Shown in pieces: positions 1-9,203 of a stretch of DNA of 64,000 bases. Source of the stretch: Acidobacteriaceae bacterium (lineage in GTDB: Bacteria; Acidobacteriota; Terriglobia; Terriglobales; Acidobacteriaceae); assembly GCA_025462735.1 (NCBI GenBank), contig JAOAPC010000012.1, forward strand, positions 1 to 64,000, in the 5' to 3' direction. Numbering within the stretch: the stretch's first letter is position 1; each line of letters begins with the position of its first letter. The notes under the pieces were generated by a model. It did not search any database and was not told the origin of the DNA. It was given only the letters and a program-made list of their open reading frames with translations. The translations under genes and the position numbers were made by a program.

Positions 1-119
1 GACGCTAAGAATTTTCCGCAGATGTCATCTTAAGGGAATTCAGAACTTCATAGTAGGTTAGTAGAACTTGAAGCTCGACCGAGAGCTGGCCCATGTATTG
101 AAATTGGTTTTTGTTTTTC

Positions 120-592
120 CTATAGATCAAGGGCCAGAAGCGACGTGTTGAGATTGCTTCCGGCATTGGCTGTGACCGTGCCTGTGACTGGAAACGTCCC
201 ACCAGCGCCGGTTACGGTCAGCGTGTTTTGCAGGAGGAAACTTAATTCCTTCATGACCTGCATTAAGGTGATCGCGGTCGTATCTGTGGCCGCGCTCTTG
301 GCGTCGGCTTTCGCGCCGATGGTTGCCTGATCTCCATCCGCAGACTTAACGGCAACCTTGGCCCCGCTGACCGCACCCGCAAGAGTGGCAAGATTTCCCC
401 CGGTTTCCTGCGCTGCATTGGAAGGGAGCGGCAGAGATGAGGCGGTTACGGCTGTCGTCGGAGCGGTATCGACAATCACATGCTGCGCCGAAGGAAACAC
501 TACATCCGCGTTTCCGCTGGTGTCGCTCTTCGCGCGCTGTACGTTGGTTCCATCGAAATAACCCACTTGGAATTATCGCGATTTTTAGCCAT
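120..592 (-). pseudogene. Phage-like Ala/Thr-rich protein, probably frameshifted near its start
   Basis: The longest open frame runs from a GTG at 566 to a TAG at 120 (148 aa). It is low-complexity, rich in Ala, Thr and Ser, with a predicted beta-rich tail. The style is that of small phage or metagenomic virion-associated proteins, but I do not recognise a named family. A stop lies two codons upstream of the GTG. An ATG at 592 in another frame reads MAKNRDNSKWV and meets the GTG frame around 566-568, at a GGG run. This suggests one indel joined two parts of one gene; the alternative is that the GTG is the real start. It lies divergently from the cytochrome operon. Function unknown; the frameshift is an inference. 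Confidence 0.45.
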
Positions 593-797
593 CTTCAAAC
601 CCGCGTTGACAAGCTCTCCAAGCAGTGAGAAACTTCTGACCCTAGAAGAAGTGATTCAGAATTCGTTCCCGTTCGTGAATGTCGTTATCGGACGACTCGC
701 GTTGCAACCCTACTCCTCAGCATTGAATCGCTTAAACGGCTCGCATTTTCCATACTGCTGTCGTCCATCCCAACCAGCGGTCGGCGAATCCAGGAAA

Positions 798-3700
798 ATG
801 TCACGCATCGGCCTTCGTTTGGTCGTTGCGGCTCTCGCAATCGGCGGGGCCGCCGGTTGCAACCGCGTGCAGATTACGCGACGCCTCGATTTCAATCAAG
901 ATGTGCAGCCGATCCTGGCCAGTCGTTGTTTCGCTTGTCACGGTCCCGACCCAGAAATGCGCAAGGCTGGCTTGCGGCTCGATCTGGCTGAGTGGGCGAT
1001 GAGGAAACGCGAAGGCCGTCACGACGCTATCATCCCTGGTCATCCTGAGAAAAGTGAATTAGTCAAACGAATTGAGTCCAAAGACCCGCACTATCTCATG
1101 CCGCAAACTGCGCAAGGTGAGGCCAAGCCGATGAGTGCGGAAGAGATTGCAATTCTCAGGGAATGGATCAAGCAAGGCGCTGTCTACCGCCCGCATTGGG
1201 CCTTCGAAGTACCTATTCGACCGGCTATTCCTCACGAGAGTGGGAGCGACGTTTGGGCGAAGAACACTATCGACAATTTTATTTTTGCAAAACTAAAAAG
1301 AGCAGGTCTGCAACCTTCTCCAGAAGCCGGTAAGGCGGCCCTCATTCGCCGTGTAACGCTTGATATCACCGGGATGTTGCCTACGCCCGAGGAGGTTCAG
1401 GCATTCGTAAGCGATTCTTCTTCGGACGCATACGAGCATCTTGTCGACCGGCTACTCGCCCAGCCTACCTTTGGAGAACACCGGGCACGCTACTGGCTCG
1501 ACTACGCCCGGTACGCCGATACTTACGGTCTGCATTTCGACAATAGTCGCGACATCTGGCCCTACCGTGATTATGTGATCCGCTCATTCAACAGCAACAA
1601 GCCCTTCGACCAATTTGCCGTTGAGCAGATCGCTGGCGACCTGATGCCGATGAAAAATCTCGATCCACTGATCGGCAGCGGTTATGTTCGCTTGGGTGTC
1701 AGCAGCAATGAAGGTGGAACAATCCCCGAGGAGTTACGCGTCAATATCGCACGTGAGCGCACGGAAGCATTCGGCGCCACATTCATGGGGCTAACTGTTG
1801 GTTGTGCAGTCTGTCATGATCACAAGTTCGATCCAACTACCCAACGCGATTTCTATGCCCTGAGCGCGTTCTTCAATAATCTCGACGAAAAACCTTTTAA
1901 TGACGACCGTCCGGTGTGGGCGCCTGCCGTCCGGGTTCCACACGCCGAGAAAATGGGGCAGTACAACCGGGTACTGGCCCAGCGCTCAGAACTTCAGGCG
2001 AAGCTGAATGCAATGCGTCTCGACGCCCGAAATCTGGTGGCTCGCTGGCTGGCGACTAAAAAGGACCCTGCGCGTCCAGTCTCTACCGACGGGCTCATTA
2101 TTCGCCTGCGGCTGGATGAGGGCCGCGGTGAAGCGTTGAAGAACAGTGCGCCAAACCCAAATCCCGCAAGCTTAAATACAACGACGATGAAACCTGAATG
2201 GGGAGAGACCACGTGGCTGTGGCCCGACTTCCGCATGCAGTCGAGCACCCGAGTGCTGCTAGGGCAAGCTGGCGATTACGACGCGAAGCATGCTTTTTCC
2301 GCGGGCGGTTGGTTCATGTTCCGGTCGGCGCCATTTCATCCCGGCAGTTTCGGAACGTTGCTTTCGAAGATGGAATCGACGCAGCACGATCGCGGATGGG
2401 AACTCGCCGCCGACGACAACGGCGTTTTGAGCGTGGCTCTGGTCAATCAAGCGCCGAAAGAAGGTAAACCGGAGAAAAAGAAGAACAAGAAAGACTCACA
2501 CAAGGAGCCACCAGTTCCGAAGGAACCTTTTGACTATCCTACCCCGCAGGATCTCGGCAAAAAGGATCTGGCGCCGAACAAGCCCCCCATACAATTGAAA
2601 GCCGAGAAAGAGCAGGAGAAAAAAGGAAAAGCCGAGGCGGAATCAGACGCCAAGAAGAAAAAATCAAAACCCAGCGAAAAGCCAGAGGAGAGCGTCCCCG
2701 AGGTGGCGGCCCGTGTCGCCACCGTGAAGCCACTGCCGCTTGACAACGCGTGGAAGCACATCTTTTTCACCTATGACGGCTCCGGCCGCGCCTCTGGCGT
2801 CAAGATTTACGTCAATGGCGTGCCCGTCGAAACGCGTGTGCTCAAGGACAACCTTGGCCAATGGAGCATTCGCACGGACGCTCCCATGCAACTGGGCTGG
2901 CGCAATCCAGATGAGCATCCCGCGAAGGACGCGCGTTACCAGGACATCCGTCTTTATGCGCGAGTTCTTGCGTCGGGCGAGGTCGAACGGATTCCATTCG
3001 AAGACTACGCCGCGGAAATTTCGGCGCAGCCGGCAGCCCGGTGGACCGAAGACCAGTTGCATGTTGTCACCGAGTTCTACCTCAATAACGTTGACGCTAC
3101 TTGGCGGCGGATCCAACGTGAAATCGTTCTCCTCGATGAGCAGTTGGATCGCCTATCCTCAGGCGGTGATTTGACGTTGGTTTCTTGGGAGAAGTCCACG
3201 CTTCCATATGCTCATGTGCTGACCCGCGGAGTGTACACGGCCCGGACTCAGCGAGTTGAGGCCAACACACCTCACTTTCTGCCACCGTTGCCTCAAAACG
3301 AACCGCGCAATCGTCTTGCTCTGGCCAAATGGACCATCAGCCCAGAGAATCCGCTCACCGCCCGCGTCACGGTGAACCGTATGTGGTACGAGCTCTTCGG
3401 TACAGGGCTGGTGGAGACAACCGAAGATTTCGGAATAATGGGACAGCGGCCGACACATCCTGAGTTACTCGATTGGCTTGCCGTCGAATTCCGTGATAGC
3501 GGATGGAACATCAAGCACATGTACAAGCTGATGGTGATGTCGGCTACGTACCGGCAAAGCTCGAAGGCAATCTCGCAGCAGCTGGCAAAAGATCCCAGAA
3601 ATATTTTGTTGTCTCGCGGCCCCCGCTTCCGTATGGACTCCGAGATGGTTCGTGATATCGCACTACAGTCCGGCGGTCTGCTGGTACAAAAGATCGGTGG

Positions 3701-4256
3701 ACCGAGCGTCAAGCCCTACCAACCACCGAATATTTGGGAGCAAGTAAGCTACCCAACCAGCGACACAGTACATTACGTGCAGGACCGCGCCGATTCGCTC
3801 CATCGTCGAAGCATGTACACCTATGTGAAACGCATGGCACCACCGCCTAACATGGACGCCTTCGATGCTCCTACCCGCGACGTGGTCTGCACCAGACGGC
3901 AGCGGACCGATACACCGTTGCAAGCTCTCGTGACCATGAACGATGTGCAGTGGGTGGAATCGGCCAGGGCCCTGGCTGAGCGCGTAATTCATGAGGCGGA
4001 GCCAAACCCCGAGCAGAGGATAAACCGCATGGGCCTGATTCTGCTTGCGCATGTGCCTTCTCCAAAGACGGCCGCGGTTCTGGAGAAATCGTTTAATGAT
4101 ATGCAGAAGCATTACTCCGCAAATCCAAAGGATGCCCGTTCTCTCGTGAGCATCGGCGAAAAGCGAGTTGACACTTCTATTCCGGCGCCGGAACTGGCTG
4201 CCTGGACTATGATCGCCAGTGAAATGTTGAACCTTGATGAGACCATCAACAAGTAG
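798..4256 (+). CDS. Large lipoprotein: cytochrome c (PSCyt1) - DUF1549 - LamG - DUF1553
   Basis: This 1152-aa protein begins with a lipoprotein signal (lipobox AAGC, Cys21). A PSCyt1-type haem c site follows (CFACH, Cys44/Cys47/His48). Next come the DUF1549 (PSCyt2) region with a second CxxCH ([10 protein letters not shown]), a LamG/concanavalin-like domain interrupted by a very Lys/Glu-rich linker, and a DUF1553 (PSD1) C-terminus. This architecture is typical of Planctomycetes and some Acidobacteria. Its biochemical role is not established; a periplasmic or surface electron-transfer or glycan-related role is usually inferred. I chose the ATG at 798 over upstream frame-open codons because AGGA precedes it and the signal peptide starts there. 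It is the first gene of a tightly packed four-gene operon; the next start is 11 bases away. Confidence 0.9.
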   Translation: MSRIGLRLVVAALAIGGAAGCNRVQITRRLDFNQDVQPILASRCFACHGPDPEMRKAGLRLDLAEWAMRKREGRHDAIIPGHPEKSELVKRIESKDPHYLMPQTAQGEAKPMSAEEIAILREWIKQGAVYRPHWAFEVPIRPAIPHESGSDVWAKNTIDNFIFAKLKRAGLQPSPEAGKAALIRRVTLDITGMLPTPEEVQAFVSDSSSDAYEHLVDRLLAQPTFGEHRARYWLDYARYADTYGLHFDNSRDIWPYRDYVIRSFNSNKPFDQFAVEQIAGDLMPMKNLDPLIGSGYVRLGVSSNEGGTIPEELRVNIARERTEAFGATFMGLTVGCAVCHDHKFDPTTQRDFYALSAFFNNLDEKPFNDDRPVWAPAVRVPHAEKMGQYNRVLAQRSELQAKLNAMRLDARNLVARWLATKKDPARPVSTDGLIIRLRLDEGRGEALKNSAPNPNPASLNTTTMKPEWGETTWLWPDFRMQSSTRVLLGQAGDYDAKHAFSAGGWFMFRSAPFHPGSFGTLLSKMESTQHDRGWELAADDNGVLSVALVNQAPKEGKPEKKKNKKDSHKEPPVPKEPFDYPTPQDLGKKDLAPNKPPIQLKAEKEQEKKGKAEAESDAKKKKSKPSEKPEESVPEVAARVATVKPLPLDNAWKHIFFTYDGSGRASGVKIYVNGVPVETRVLKDNLGQWSIRTDAPMQLGWRNPDEHPAKDARYQDIRLYARVLASGEVERIPFEDYAAEISAQPAARWTEDQLHVVTEFYLNNVDATWRRIQREIVLLDEQLDRLSSGGDLTLVSWEKSTLPYAHVLTRGVYTARTQRVEANTPHFLPPLPQNEPRNRLALAKWTISPENPLTARVTVNRMWYELFGTGLVETTEDFGIMGQRPTHPELLDWLAVEFRDSGWNIKHMYKLMVMSATYRQSSKAISQQLAKDPRNILLSRGPRFRMDSEMVRDIALQSGGLLVQKIGGPSVKPYQPPNIWEQVSYPTSDTVHYVQDRADSLHRRSMYTYVKRMAPPPNMDAFDAPTRDVVCTRRQRTDTPLQALVTMNDVQWVESARALAERVIHEAEPNPEQRINRMGLILLAHVPSPKTAAVLEKSFNDMQKHYSANPKDARSLVSIGEKRVDTSIPAPELAAWTMIASEMLNLDETINK

Positions 4257-4267
4257 ATAAGGATCGT

Positions 4268-5818
4268 ATGAAACAGCACCCCCTGTGTACTGATTGCGAA
4301 GACAAGATCACTCCGATGGATCTGCCCATCCCCGTTGGACTCAAGAATGAGTGGTCGGTTTGCGAGTCCCGCCGACAATTCTTTGGCCGCTTCGGGAAAG
4401 TGCTTGGCTGGGCGTCGTTGGCAACGCTTTTCGGCGAAGCGAATCTTCGTCACCTTGCTTTTGCATCAGGCGCCAGCTCGCAGGCAGGATTCGGGGTTAA
4501 CAATCTCGGACTCCCACACTTTGCGCCCAAGGCCAAGCGCGCAATTTATCTCTTCATGTCTGGAGCTCCGCCTCAGGTTGATCTTTTTGATTACAAGCCG
4601 AACCTTGCCGTGCAATTCGACAAAGACATGCCCGCTTCGGTTCGAGGCAACCAGCAACTAACCGGGATGACCGCCGGCCAGGCTCGTTTCCCGATTGCTC
4701 CTGCACACTGGCCCTTCAATCAGTATGGTCAAACCGGAACGTGGATGAGCGACTTGCTTCCGTACACCGCGCGCATGGTGGACGATCTCACCTTTATCAA
4801 GTCAACCAATACTGATGCCATCAATCATGAGCCAGCCATCATGCTCATCAATACGGGCAACATGAATGCGGGCAAGCCGTGCCTTGGTGCGTGGCTGGCG
4901 TACGGCCTCGGCAGCATGAACGACAACTTGCCGACTTTCGTTGTTCTTCAGACGAAGACTAATCCCAAAGAGAACAACCAGCCGGTTTCTTCCCGTTTGT
5001 GGAGCAGCGGTTTCCTTTCATCTGAATTCTCGGGCGTCGGGCTGCGATCGGCCGGCGATCCTGTGCTTTACCTGCAAGATCCCGCCGGCGTGGATCGCGA
5101 TACGCGGCGCAAAATGCTGGATGCGGTAGAAGCGATCAATCGGCAAACACTCGCCGAAGTTGGCGATCCCGAAACGAACTCGCGAATCGCGCAATACGAA
5201 ATGGCGTTTCGCATGCAATCATCCGTGCCGGACCTCACGGATCTCAGCAAAGAGCCGGAGTCAACTTGGGACCTTTACGGTCCGGAAGCTAAAGAGCCCG
5301 GTACGTTCGCATACAATTGCCTGCTCGCGCGCCGCATGGCCGAGCGCGGTGTCCGCTTCACCCAGATTTATAAGCGAGGCTGGGACGTGCACGACAATGT
5401 CGTCGGCAACCTACCGGTGCTTTGTCACGAGACTGATCGCGGCGGTTATGCCCTGGTGACTGATCTCAAACGCCGAGGCTTACTCGATGACACGCTCGTC
5501 ATCTGGGCGGGCGAATTCGGACGCACTGTGTACAGCCAAGGCGGGTTGAGCCAGGAAAACTACGGCCGCGATCATCACCCCCGCTGCTTCACCACCTGGA
5601 TGGCCGGCGCTGGCGTGCGACCCGGAGTCACCTATGGCGAGACCGACGACTATAGCTACAACGTTGTAAAGGATCCGGTACATGTACGGGATTTCAATGC
5701 CACGATTCTTCATTGCCTGGGCATAGACCACGACAAATTTACTTACGAGTTTCAAGGTTTGAATCAAAAGCTCACTAGTCCCGTGCCGGCAAGGGTGGTG
5801 CAAGGAATATTGGCTTGA
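4268..5818 (+). CDS. DUF1501 family protein, Tat-exported
   Basis: A 516-aa DUF1501 protein, a sulfatase-like fold family that nearly always accompanies DUF1549/DUF1553 proteins. The N-terminus has a twin-arginine signal (SRRQFFGRFGKVLG followed by a hydrophobic stretch) after an unusual leader of about 35 residues. The family motifs PHFAPKAKRAIYLFMSGAPP, DVHDN, WAGEFGRT and GRDHHP are present. These His/Asp clusters resemble the metal site of the alkaline phosphatase superfamily, but no substrate is known. AAGG lies a few bases before the ATG. The stop codon overlaps the TTG start of the next gene (TTGA), so the two are probably translationally coupled. It likely acts in the periplasm with the cytochrome lipoprotein upstream. 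Confidence 0.9.
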   Translation: MKQHPLCTDCEDKITPMDLPIPVGLKNEWSVCESRRQFFGRFGKVLGWASLATLFGEANLRHLAFASGASSQAGFGVNNLGLPHFAPKAKRAIYLFMSGAPPQVDLFDYKPNLAVQFDKDMPASVRGNQQLTGMTAGQARFPIAPAHWPFNQYGQTGTWMSDLLPYTARMVDDLTFIKSTNTDAINHEPAIMLINTGNMNAGKPCLGAWLAYGLGSMNDNLPTFVVLQTKTNPKENNQPVSSRLWSSGFLSSEFSGVGLRSAGDPVLYLQDPAGVDRDTRRKMLDAVEAINRQTLAEVGDPETNSRIAQYEMAFRMQSSVPDLTDLSKEPESTWDLYGPEAKEPGTFAYNCLLARRMAERGVRFTQIYKRGWDVHDNVVGNLPVLCHETDRGGYALVTDLKRRGLLDDTLVIWAGEFGRTVYSQGGLSQENYGRDHHPRCFTTWMAGAGVRPGVTYGETDDYSYNVVKDPVHVRDFNATILHCLGIDHDKFTYEFQGLNQKLTSPVPARVVQGILA

Positions 5819-7248
5819 GCGTCGCGGCGAAATTTGTGGACGCCGCTGGCGATGTGCTGCGAAGAACACGCCTGATTCCTCGAGTGTGGATCGCTTGCAT
5901 CTGTGCGGGCGCCTTCATCGTTCTTTTGCCGCTCTCTTTCCCTCTGGACGGTAAACCCCACGGGGACTGGCTGCAATTCCTCGGCCGCTTCCACCCGTTG
6001 CTTGTGCATCTTCCCATCGGCCTGATTGTGCTCCTCCCCTTGCTGGAGTTTGCGGGGACAAGGCGTCAATCCCTGCGCGAGGCGGCAGGTTTCGTGCTGC
6101 TGATCGCTCTGGCAACCTGCGTCCTTTCTATTACTTTTGGACTTCTTCTGGCCTACGGCAGCGGAGAAATTGGAAATACCGTAACACGTCACATGCGCGG
6201 TGGAATCGCATTGGCGATTGAATTGTTGTTATGCCTTGCCGTCCGGCGCTCATACGCTGCGGGGGAGCAATCACGCTCGTATTACATCTTGCTCACTACG
6301 GTTCTAATTACACTCGCCTGGACCGCACATCAAGGTGGCTCACTTGCGCGCGGAAGCGATTACTTGACCCGTTACATGCCACCCAGACTCAAGCGACTTA
6401 TCGCTCCAAGCGCGGTCTCGTCTCATCCCAATTCTTTTTTCGCCCGGCATATCTACCCAGTTCTCGACACGAAGTGCGTCGCGTGCCATGGTACGAATAA
6501 AGAGCAAGGCGGCCTGCGACTGGATTCCTATGAGTCACTCATGGAGGGGGGAAAAGATGGCATCGTGATCGTTCCCCGCCATCCTGACGGTAGTCTCCTG
6601 TTGAAAAAAGTCACGCTTCCTCCGAACGATCCTCACTTCATGCCTGCGGAAGGGCGAACACCCTTGACGCCCGAGGAAATTGCGCGGATCCACGCGTGGG
6701 TATTACAGGGAGCGTCGCCTGATGCCACCAGCGTTCCAGGGATTTTCATCGCAGAGGATCACGAGGAAGCGCCCCCGCCAGTTGGCGATTACACTGCATT
6801 CATGGGCGAGATTCGGCAGATGCAGCAATCACAAGGAGCGAAACTGGTGCCGGTGTCGGCGAATCCGGCGGATGGCCTGATCCTTCGCACAACCGACGCG
6901 GCTGCTACTTTCGACGATGCGCAGCTTGCAAAGTTTCAACATTTTGCGCCTTTCATCGTTGAGGCGGAACTGGGACGAACCGCAGTTACTGATGTCGGCG
7001 TCGAAACCCTAAGCCAATTCAGGAATCTTCGGGCTCTCCATCTGGAGGGAACTGCAGTGATTGGGCGAAGTCTCGCCAAGCTTTCTTCCTTGTCGCAGCT
7101 CACCTATTTGAATCTGAGCGGGACAAAAGTGACCAGCGACGCAGTAGCTCGTTTGAAGAGGGCACCCAATTTGCGTCATCTTTATCTTTTCAACACGCCC
7201 GCCGATCCGGCATCGACGGCGGACAGCGGCGTCAGGAGCACACAATGA
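5815..7248 (+). CDS. Membrane protein with DUF2231-like, cytochrome c and leucine-rich repeat parts
   Basis: A 477-aa protein starting at a TTG that overlaps the previous stop by 4 bases. It contains an N-terminal membrane domain with several helices and the motif FHPLLVHLPIGL, as in DUF2231-type domains. A periplasmic PSCyt1-like haem c domain follows (CVACHG, then GGLRLDSYESL and HFMPAEGRTPLTPEE). The C-terminus has at least three leucine-rich repeats (LRALHLEGTAV, LTYLNLSGTKV, LRHLYLFNTPA). This arrangement is common in Planctomycete/Acidobacteria cytochrome operons. It would anchor the system in the inner membrane and could pass electrons to or from the lipoprotein encoded upstream. That role is an inference. 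The stop overlaps the following ATG (ATGA). Confidence 0.85.
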   Translation: MSVAAKFVDAAGDVLRRTRLIPRVWIACICAGAFIVLLPLSFPLDGKPHGDWLQFLGRFHPLLVHLPIGLIVLLPLLEFAGTRRQSLREAAGFVLLIALATCVLSITFGLLLAYGSGEIGNTVTRHMRGGIALAIELLLCLAVRRSYAAGEQSRSYYILLTTVLITLAWTAHQGGSLARGSDYLTRYMPPRLKRLIAPSAVSSHPNSFFARHIYPVLDTKCVACHGTNKEQGGLRLDSYESLMEGGKDGIVIVPRHPDGSLLLKKVTLPPNDPHFMPAEGRTPLTPEEIARIHAWVLQGASPDATSVPGIFIAEDHEEAPPPVGDYTAFMGEIRQMQQSQGAKLVPVSANPADGLILRTTDAAATFDDAQLAKFQHFAPFIVEAELGRTAVTDVGVETLSQFRNLRALHLEGTAVIGRSLAKLSSLSQLTYLNLSGTKVTSDAVARLKRAPNLRHLYLFNTPADPASTADSGVRSTQ

Positions 7249-7985
7249 CAAACTTCAATCGGCGCGCCTTCATTAGCGTGGCGGGAGTCGCAGCAGCTAT
7301 ACCGGCTATGTCCACGCTTCTTCCCGCTGAAACGAGAACGACCACATTCCCTGCGGTCCTAACCGGAAATGGCGAATGGACCTACGAAGTTGTGCCGGGC
7401 TGGGGATCGCTGCCGTCAGGCACGAGTTTTGGAGGGACACATGGCGCTATCGCGCAGGACAATGCCCGCAATATCTACGTCAGCACCCAAAGCGCAACCG
7501 GAGTGCTCGTCTACAACCGTGAGGGGATACTGATCAGAACTATAGCCAACGCTTACCCCGAAGTGCATTCCATGGTTCACGCCGAAGAACACGGAGAGGA
7601 GTTCTTTTACGCTACCGTCCAGAAAGGCACGCCCGCAGAGAACTGGTTGTTCATAAAGATGAAGATCGACGGCACAGTGGTGTTGAAGATCACAGCTCCC
7701 CCCGGAAGCCGGGTTTAAGGCTCCTAACGAGTGGCGCCTCACGGCTGCGGTTCTTGCTCCGGACGGCTCCATCTTTATTGCCAACGGTGACGGCAATTCG
7801 CGCATTTTCCGTTTTGACAAGAACGGCAATTAGAAGGGAACCTTCGCAGAGAAAGGAAGCGGTGATGGGCAGCTTGACTGTTCTCATGGTCTCAGCCTCG
7901 ACCAGCGGTACCAACAACCGCTGCTACTGGTGTGCGATCGAGAGAACCGGCGCTTGTGCCACTTCGACCTTGATGGCCATTGCAG
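7245..7985 (+). pseudogene. Decayed Tat-exported NHL/six-bladed propeller protein
   Basis: The first 157 codons encode a Tat signal (NRRAFISVAGVAAAIP) and propeller-type repeats (GAIAQDNARNIYVST, GVLVYNREG). The frame then stops at 7718. Removing one C from the six-C run near 7698 restores the frame, which continues through KAPNEWRLTAAVLAPDGS and SRIFRFDKNGN to a TAG at 7831, where a Tyr codon would fit. It then resumes as KGTFAEKGSGDGQLDCSHGL and RENRRLCHFDLDG before losing similarity near 7980. The gene therefore carries a frameshift, a nonsense codon and a 3' truncation. Its ATG overlaps the stop of the membrane cytochrome gene, so it was the fourth member of that operon. A sequencing error could explain the frameshift but not the truncation. 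Confidence 0.75.
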
Positions 7986-8182
7986 ACCACATGCTTCAGG
8001 GAACCACAGGCACAGAGCTTGCCAGAGAAATGAAGAAGATCAAGCCTGATGTTCCGATCATTCTGTTTTCTGGCTCGCTTCCGCAAAACTTCAAAGGTGT
8101 AGACGTTTACGTTAATAAGGGCGAACCCACAATGACGTTTCTCGGTATCGTCCGAGAAGTCGTTCAGCGGTCCTGTTCTTAA
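7985..8182 (+). pseudogene. C-terminal remnant of a response-regulator receiver domain
   Basis: The last 64 codons of the frame ending at 8182 read HMLQGTTGTELAREMKKIKP, then DVPIILFSGSLPQN and VDVYVNKGEP. This matches the second half of a CheY-like receiver: the loop after the phospho-Asp, the Ser/Thr of the fourth strand, and the conserved Lys (YVNKGEP). The N-terminal half with the acidic pocket is missing. The frame is open further upstream only because it happens to run out of frame through the propeller pseudogene. I read this as a deletion junction near 7980-7990 joining two broken genes. An intact regulator starts 21 bases downstream, so this may be what is left of a neighbour lost in the same event. 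Confidence 0.65.
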
Positions 8183-8203
8183 ACATTACGTACAGCCTAA
8201 ACC

Positions 8204-8608
8204 GTGAAGCTCACTCGAAAACGCCTTCTGTTCGTAGACGATGAACCCGCAATCCGCACTACGCTATCCGCAATTTTGCGACGATACGGGTTTACAGTAA
8301 CGCTGGCCGCCACAGTAGCGGAGGCCATTCACGAAATAAAAACCCAGGAGTTCGACCTGCTCCTTTGCGATTTAAATATTGAGCGTGAAGACGACGGATT
8401 GGAAGTTGTTCGTGCGATGCGGGAGATCACCCCTCATTGCCTCAAGATTATTCTTACCGGATATCCGAACGAGGAAAGTGCGGAGCAAGGCATTCGTTTA
8501 GGAATAGATGATTACATTGCGAAACCCACGAACGCTGATACGCTCGTCGCACTGCTGGCAGACAAATTAGCCGCTCGGCAGCGGCGTCTTACTGCGTCTC
8601 AGTCATAA
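8204..8608 (+). CDS. Single-domain response regulator
   Basis: A 134-aa CheY-like receiver starting at GTG. The acidic pair is in FVDDEP (Asp12/Asp13), the phospho-acceptor is Asp56 (LLLCDLNI), the switch Thr is Thr85 (IILTGYP) and the conserved Lys is Lys107 (YIAKPT). No output domain follows; only about 15 residues remain after the receiver. It would act as a phosphorelay intermediate or by protein contact. No histidine kinase is seen in the window, so its partner is encoded elsewhere. A tiny ORF starts 13 bases after its stop and may be co-transcribed. Confidence 0.88.
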   Translation: MKLTRKRLLFVDDEPAIRTTLSAILRRYGFTVTLAATVAEAIHEIKTQEFDLLLCDLNIEREDDGLEVVRAMREITPHCLKIILTGYPNEESAEQGIRLGIDDYIAKPTNADTLVALLADKLAARQRRLTASQS

Positions 8609-8620
8609 ATACCGGATTGA

Positions 8621-8800
8621 ATGGCCGAACGTAACTTTGAAGATGTTCAGCGAGAGCTAGACGAAACCCTTTGGAACCTGAAGGGAACAAAGGATTCTGA
8701 GTTCAGGCGATCATTTCTCCGAAAGATGCACCGTTTGGTGGAGGAGGCGACCCGACTTCTCGACGCAGCAACAAACAGCAGCTCTCCACATCGTCAATGA
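8621..8800 (+). CDS. Small charged helical protein (59 aa), unknown
   Basis: An ATG-started ORF of 59 codons beginning MAERNFEDVQRELDETLWN and ending in a Ser/His-rich tail. It is rich in Arg, Glu and Leu and should be largely alpha-helical (FRRSFLRKMHRLVEEATRLL). It lies 13 bases behind the response-regulator gene, on the same strand, so it could be a small partner of that regulator. I do not recognise the family. Support is the coding-like composition and the spacing, not similarity. Confidence 0.5.
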   Translation: MAERNFEDVQRELDETLWNLKGTKDSEFRRSFLRKMHRLVEEATRLLDAATNSSSPHRQ

Positions 8801-8938
8801 GCTAACCATACATCGGTTTCCAATTTGAAGAGCCCTGACTGGATTTTGCAGGCCGAGACTTGGTTCGAGGGAGCCTTGAAGCACAAAGGTAACTGGGCAG
8901 GGGAACGTTTAGCGCCCGAATCGCGTACCATTTAATAT

Positions 8939-9115
8939 ATGCACGCTGAAGTTGAGCTTAACCCTGAGACCATCGAACGCTTAGAGGAACAGAGTGGGTT
9001 GCTGTTGAGGACCTACGACCAAGACAAGGATCATCTCAATCGTTTTCGCGTTGTCGGCTATGACAGGTTCGCGACGTTCGATCCGACGTTATTTCACAAG
9101 CCGAAGCCGTGCTGA
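8939..9115 (+). CDS. Small hypothetical protein (58 aa)
   Basis: An ORF of 58 codons, starting MHAEVELNPETIERLEEQSG and ending FHKPKPC. It has an acidic helical first half and a basic end. The composition looks coding, but no family is recognised and no good ribosome site precedes it (the upstream bases are A/T-rich: tttaatat). It lies between the regulator cluster and the 3' end of hsdR, at or near a possible island edge. It may be a real small gene or the end of a decayed longer one. Confidence 0.3.
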   Translation: MHAEVELNPETIERLEEQSGLLLRTYDQDKDHLNRFRVVGYDRFATFDPTLFHKPKPC

Positions 9116-9203
9116 GTGGAGAGGTGGTTCTGACACGACGATACTTTTAGAGATTTGTAGGAGCAGGAATTCATTGTTCAAGATAGTTATAAATTCCGAA
9201 ATG

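Noticed and set aside
1-119. A coding region at the left edge (65-aa minus frame 5-202).
   Set aside because: It overlaps the phage-like frame in another register and does not resemble protein.
7754-8182. One continuous 142-aa open frame.
   Set aside because: Its first half runs out of frame through the propeller pseudogene and only its last 64 codons match a receiver domain; it is a coincidence of two fragments.
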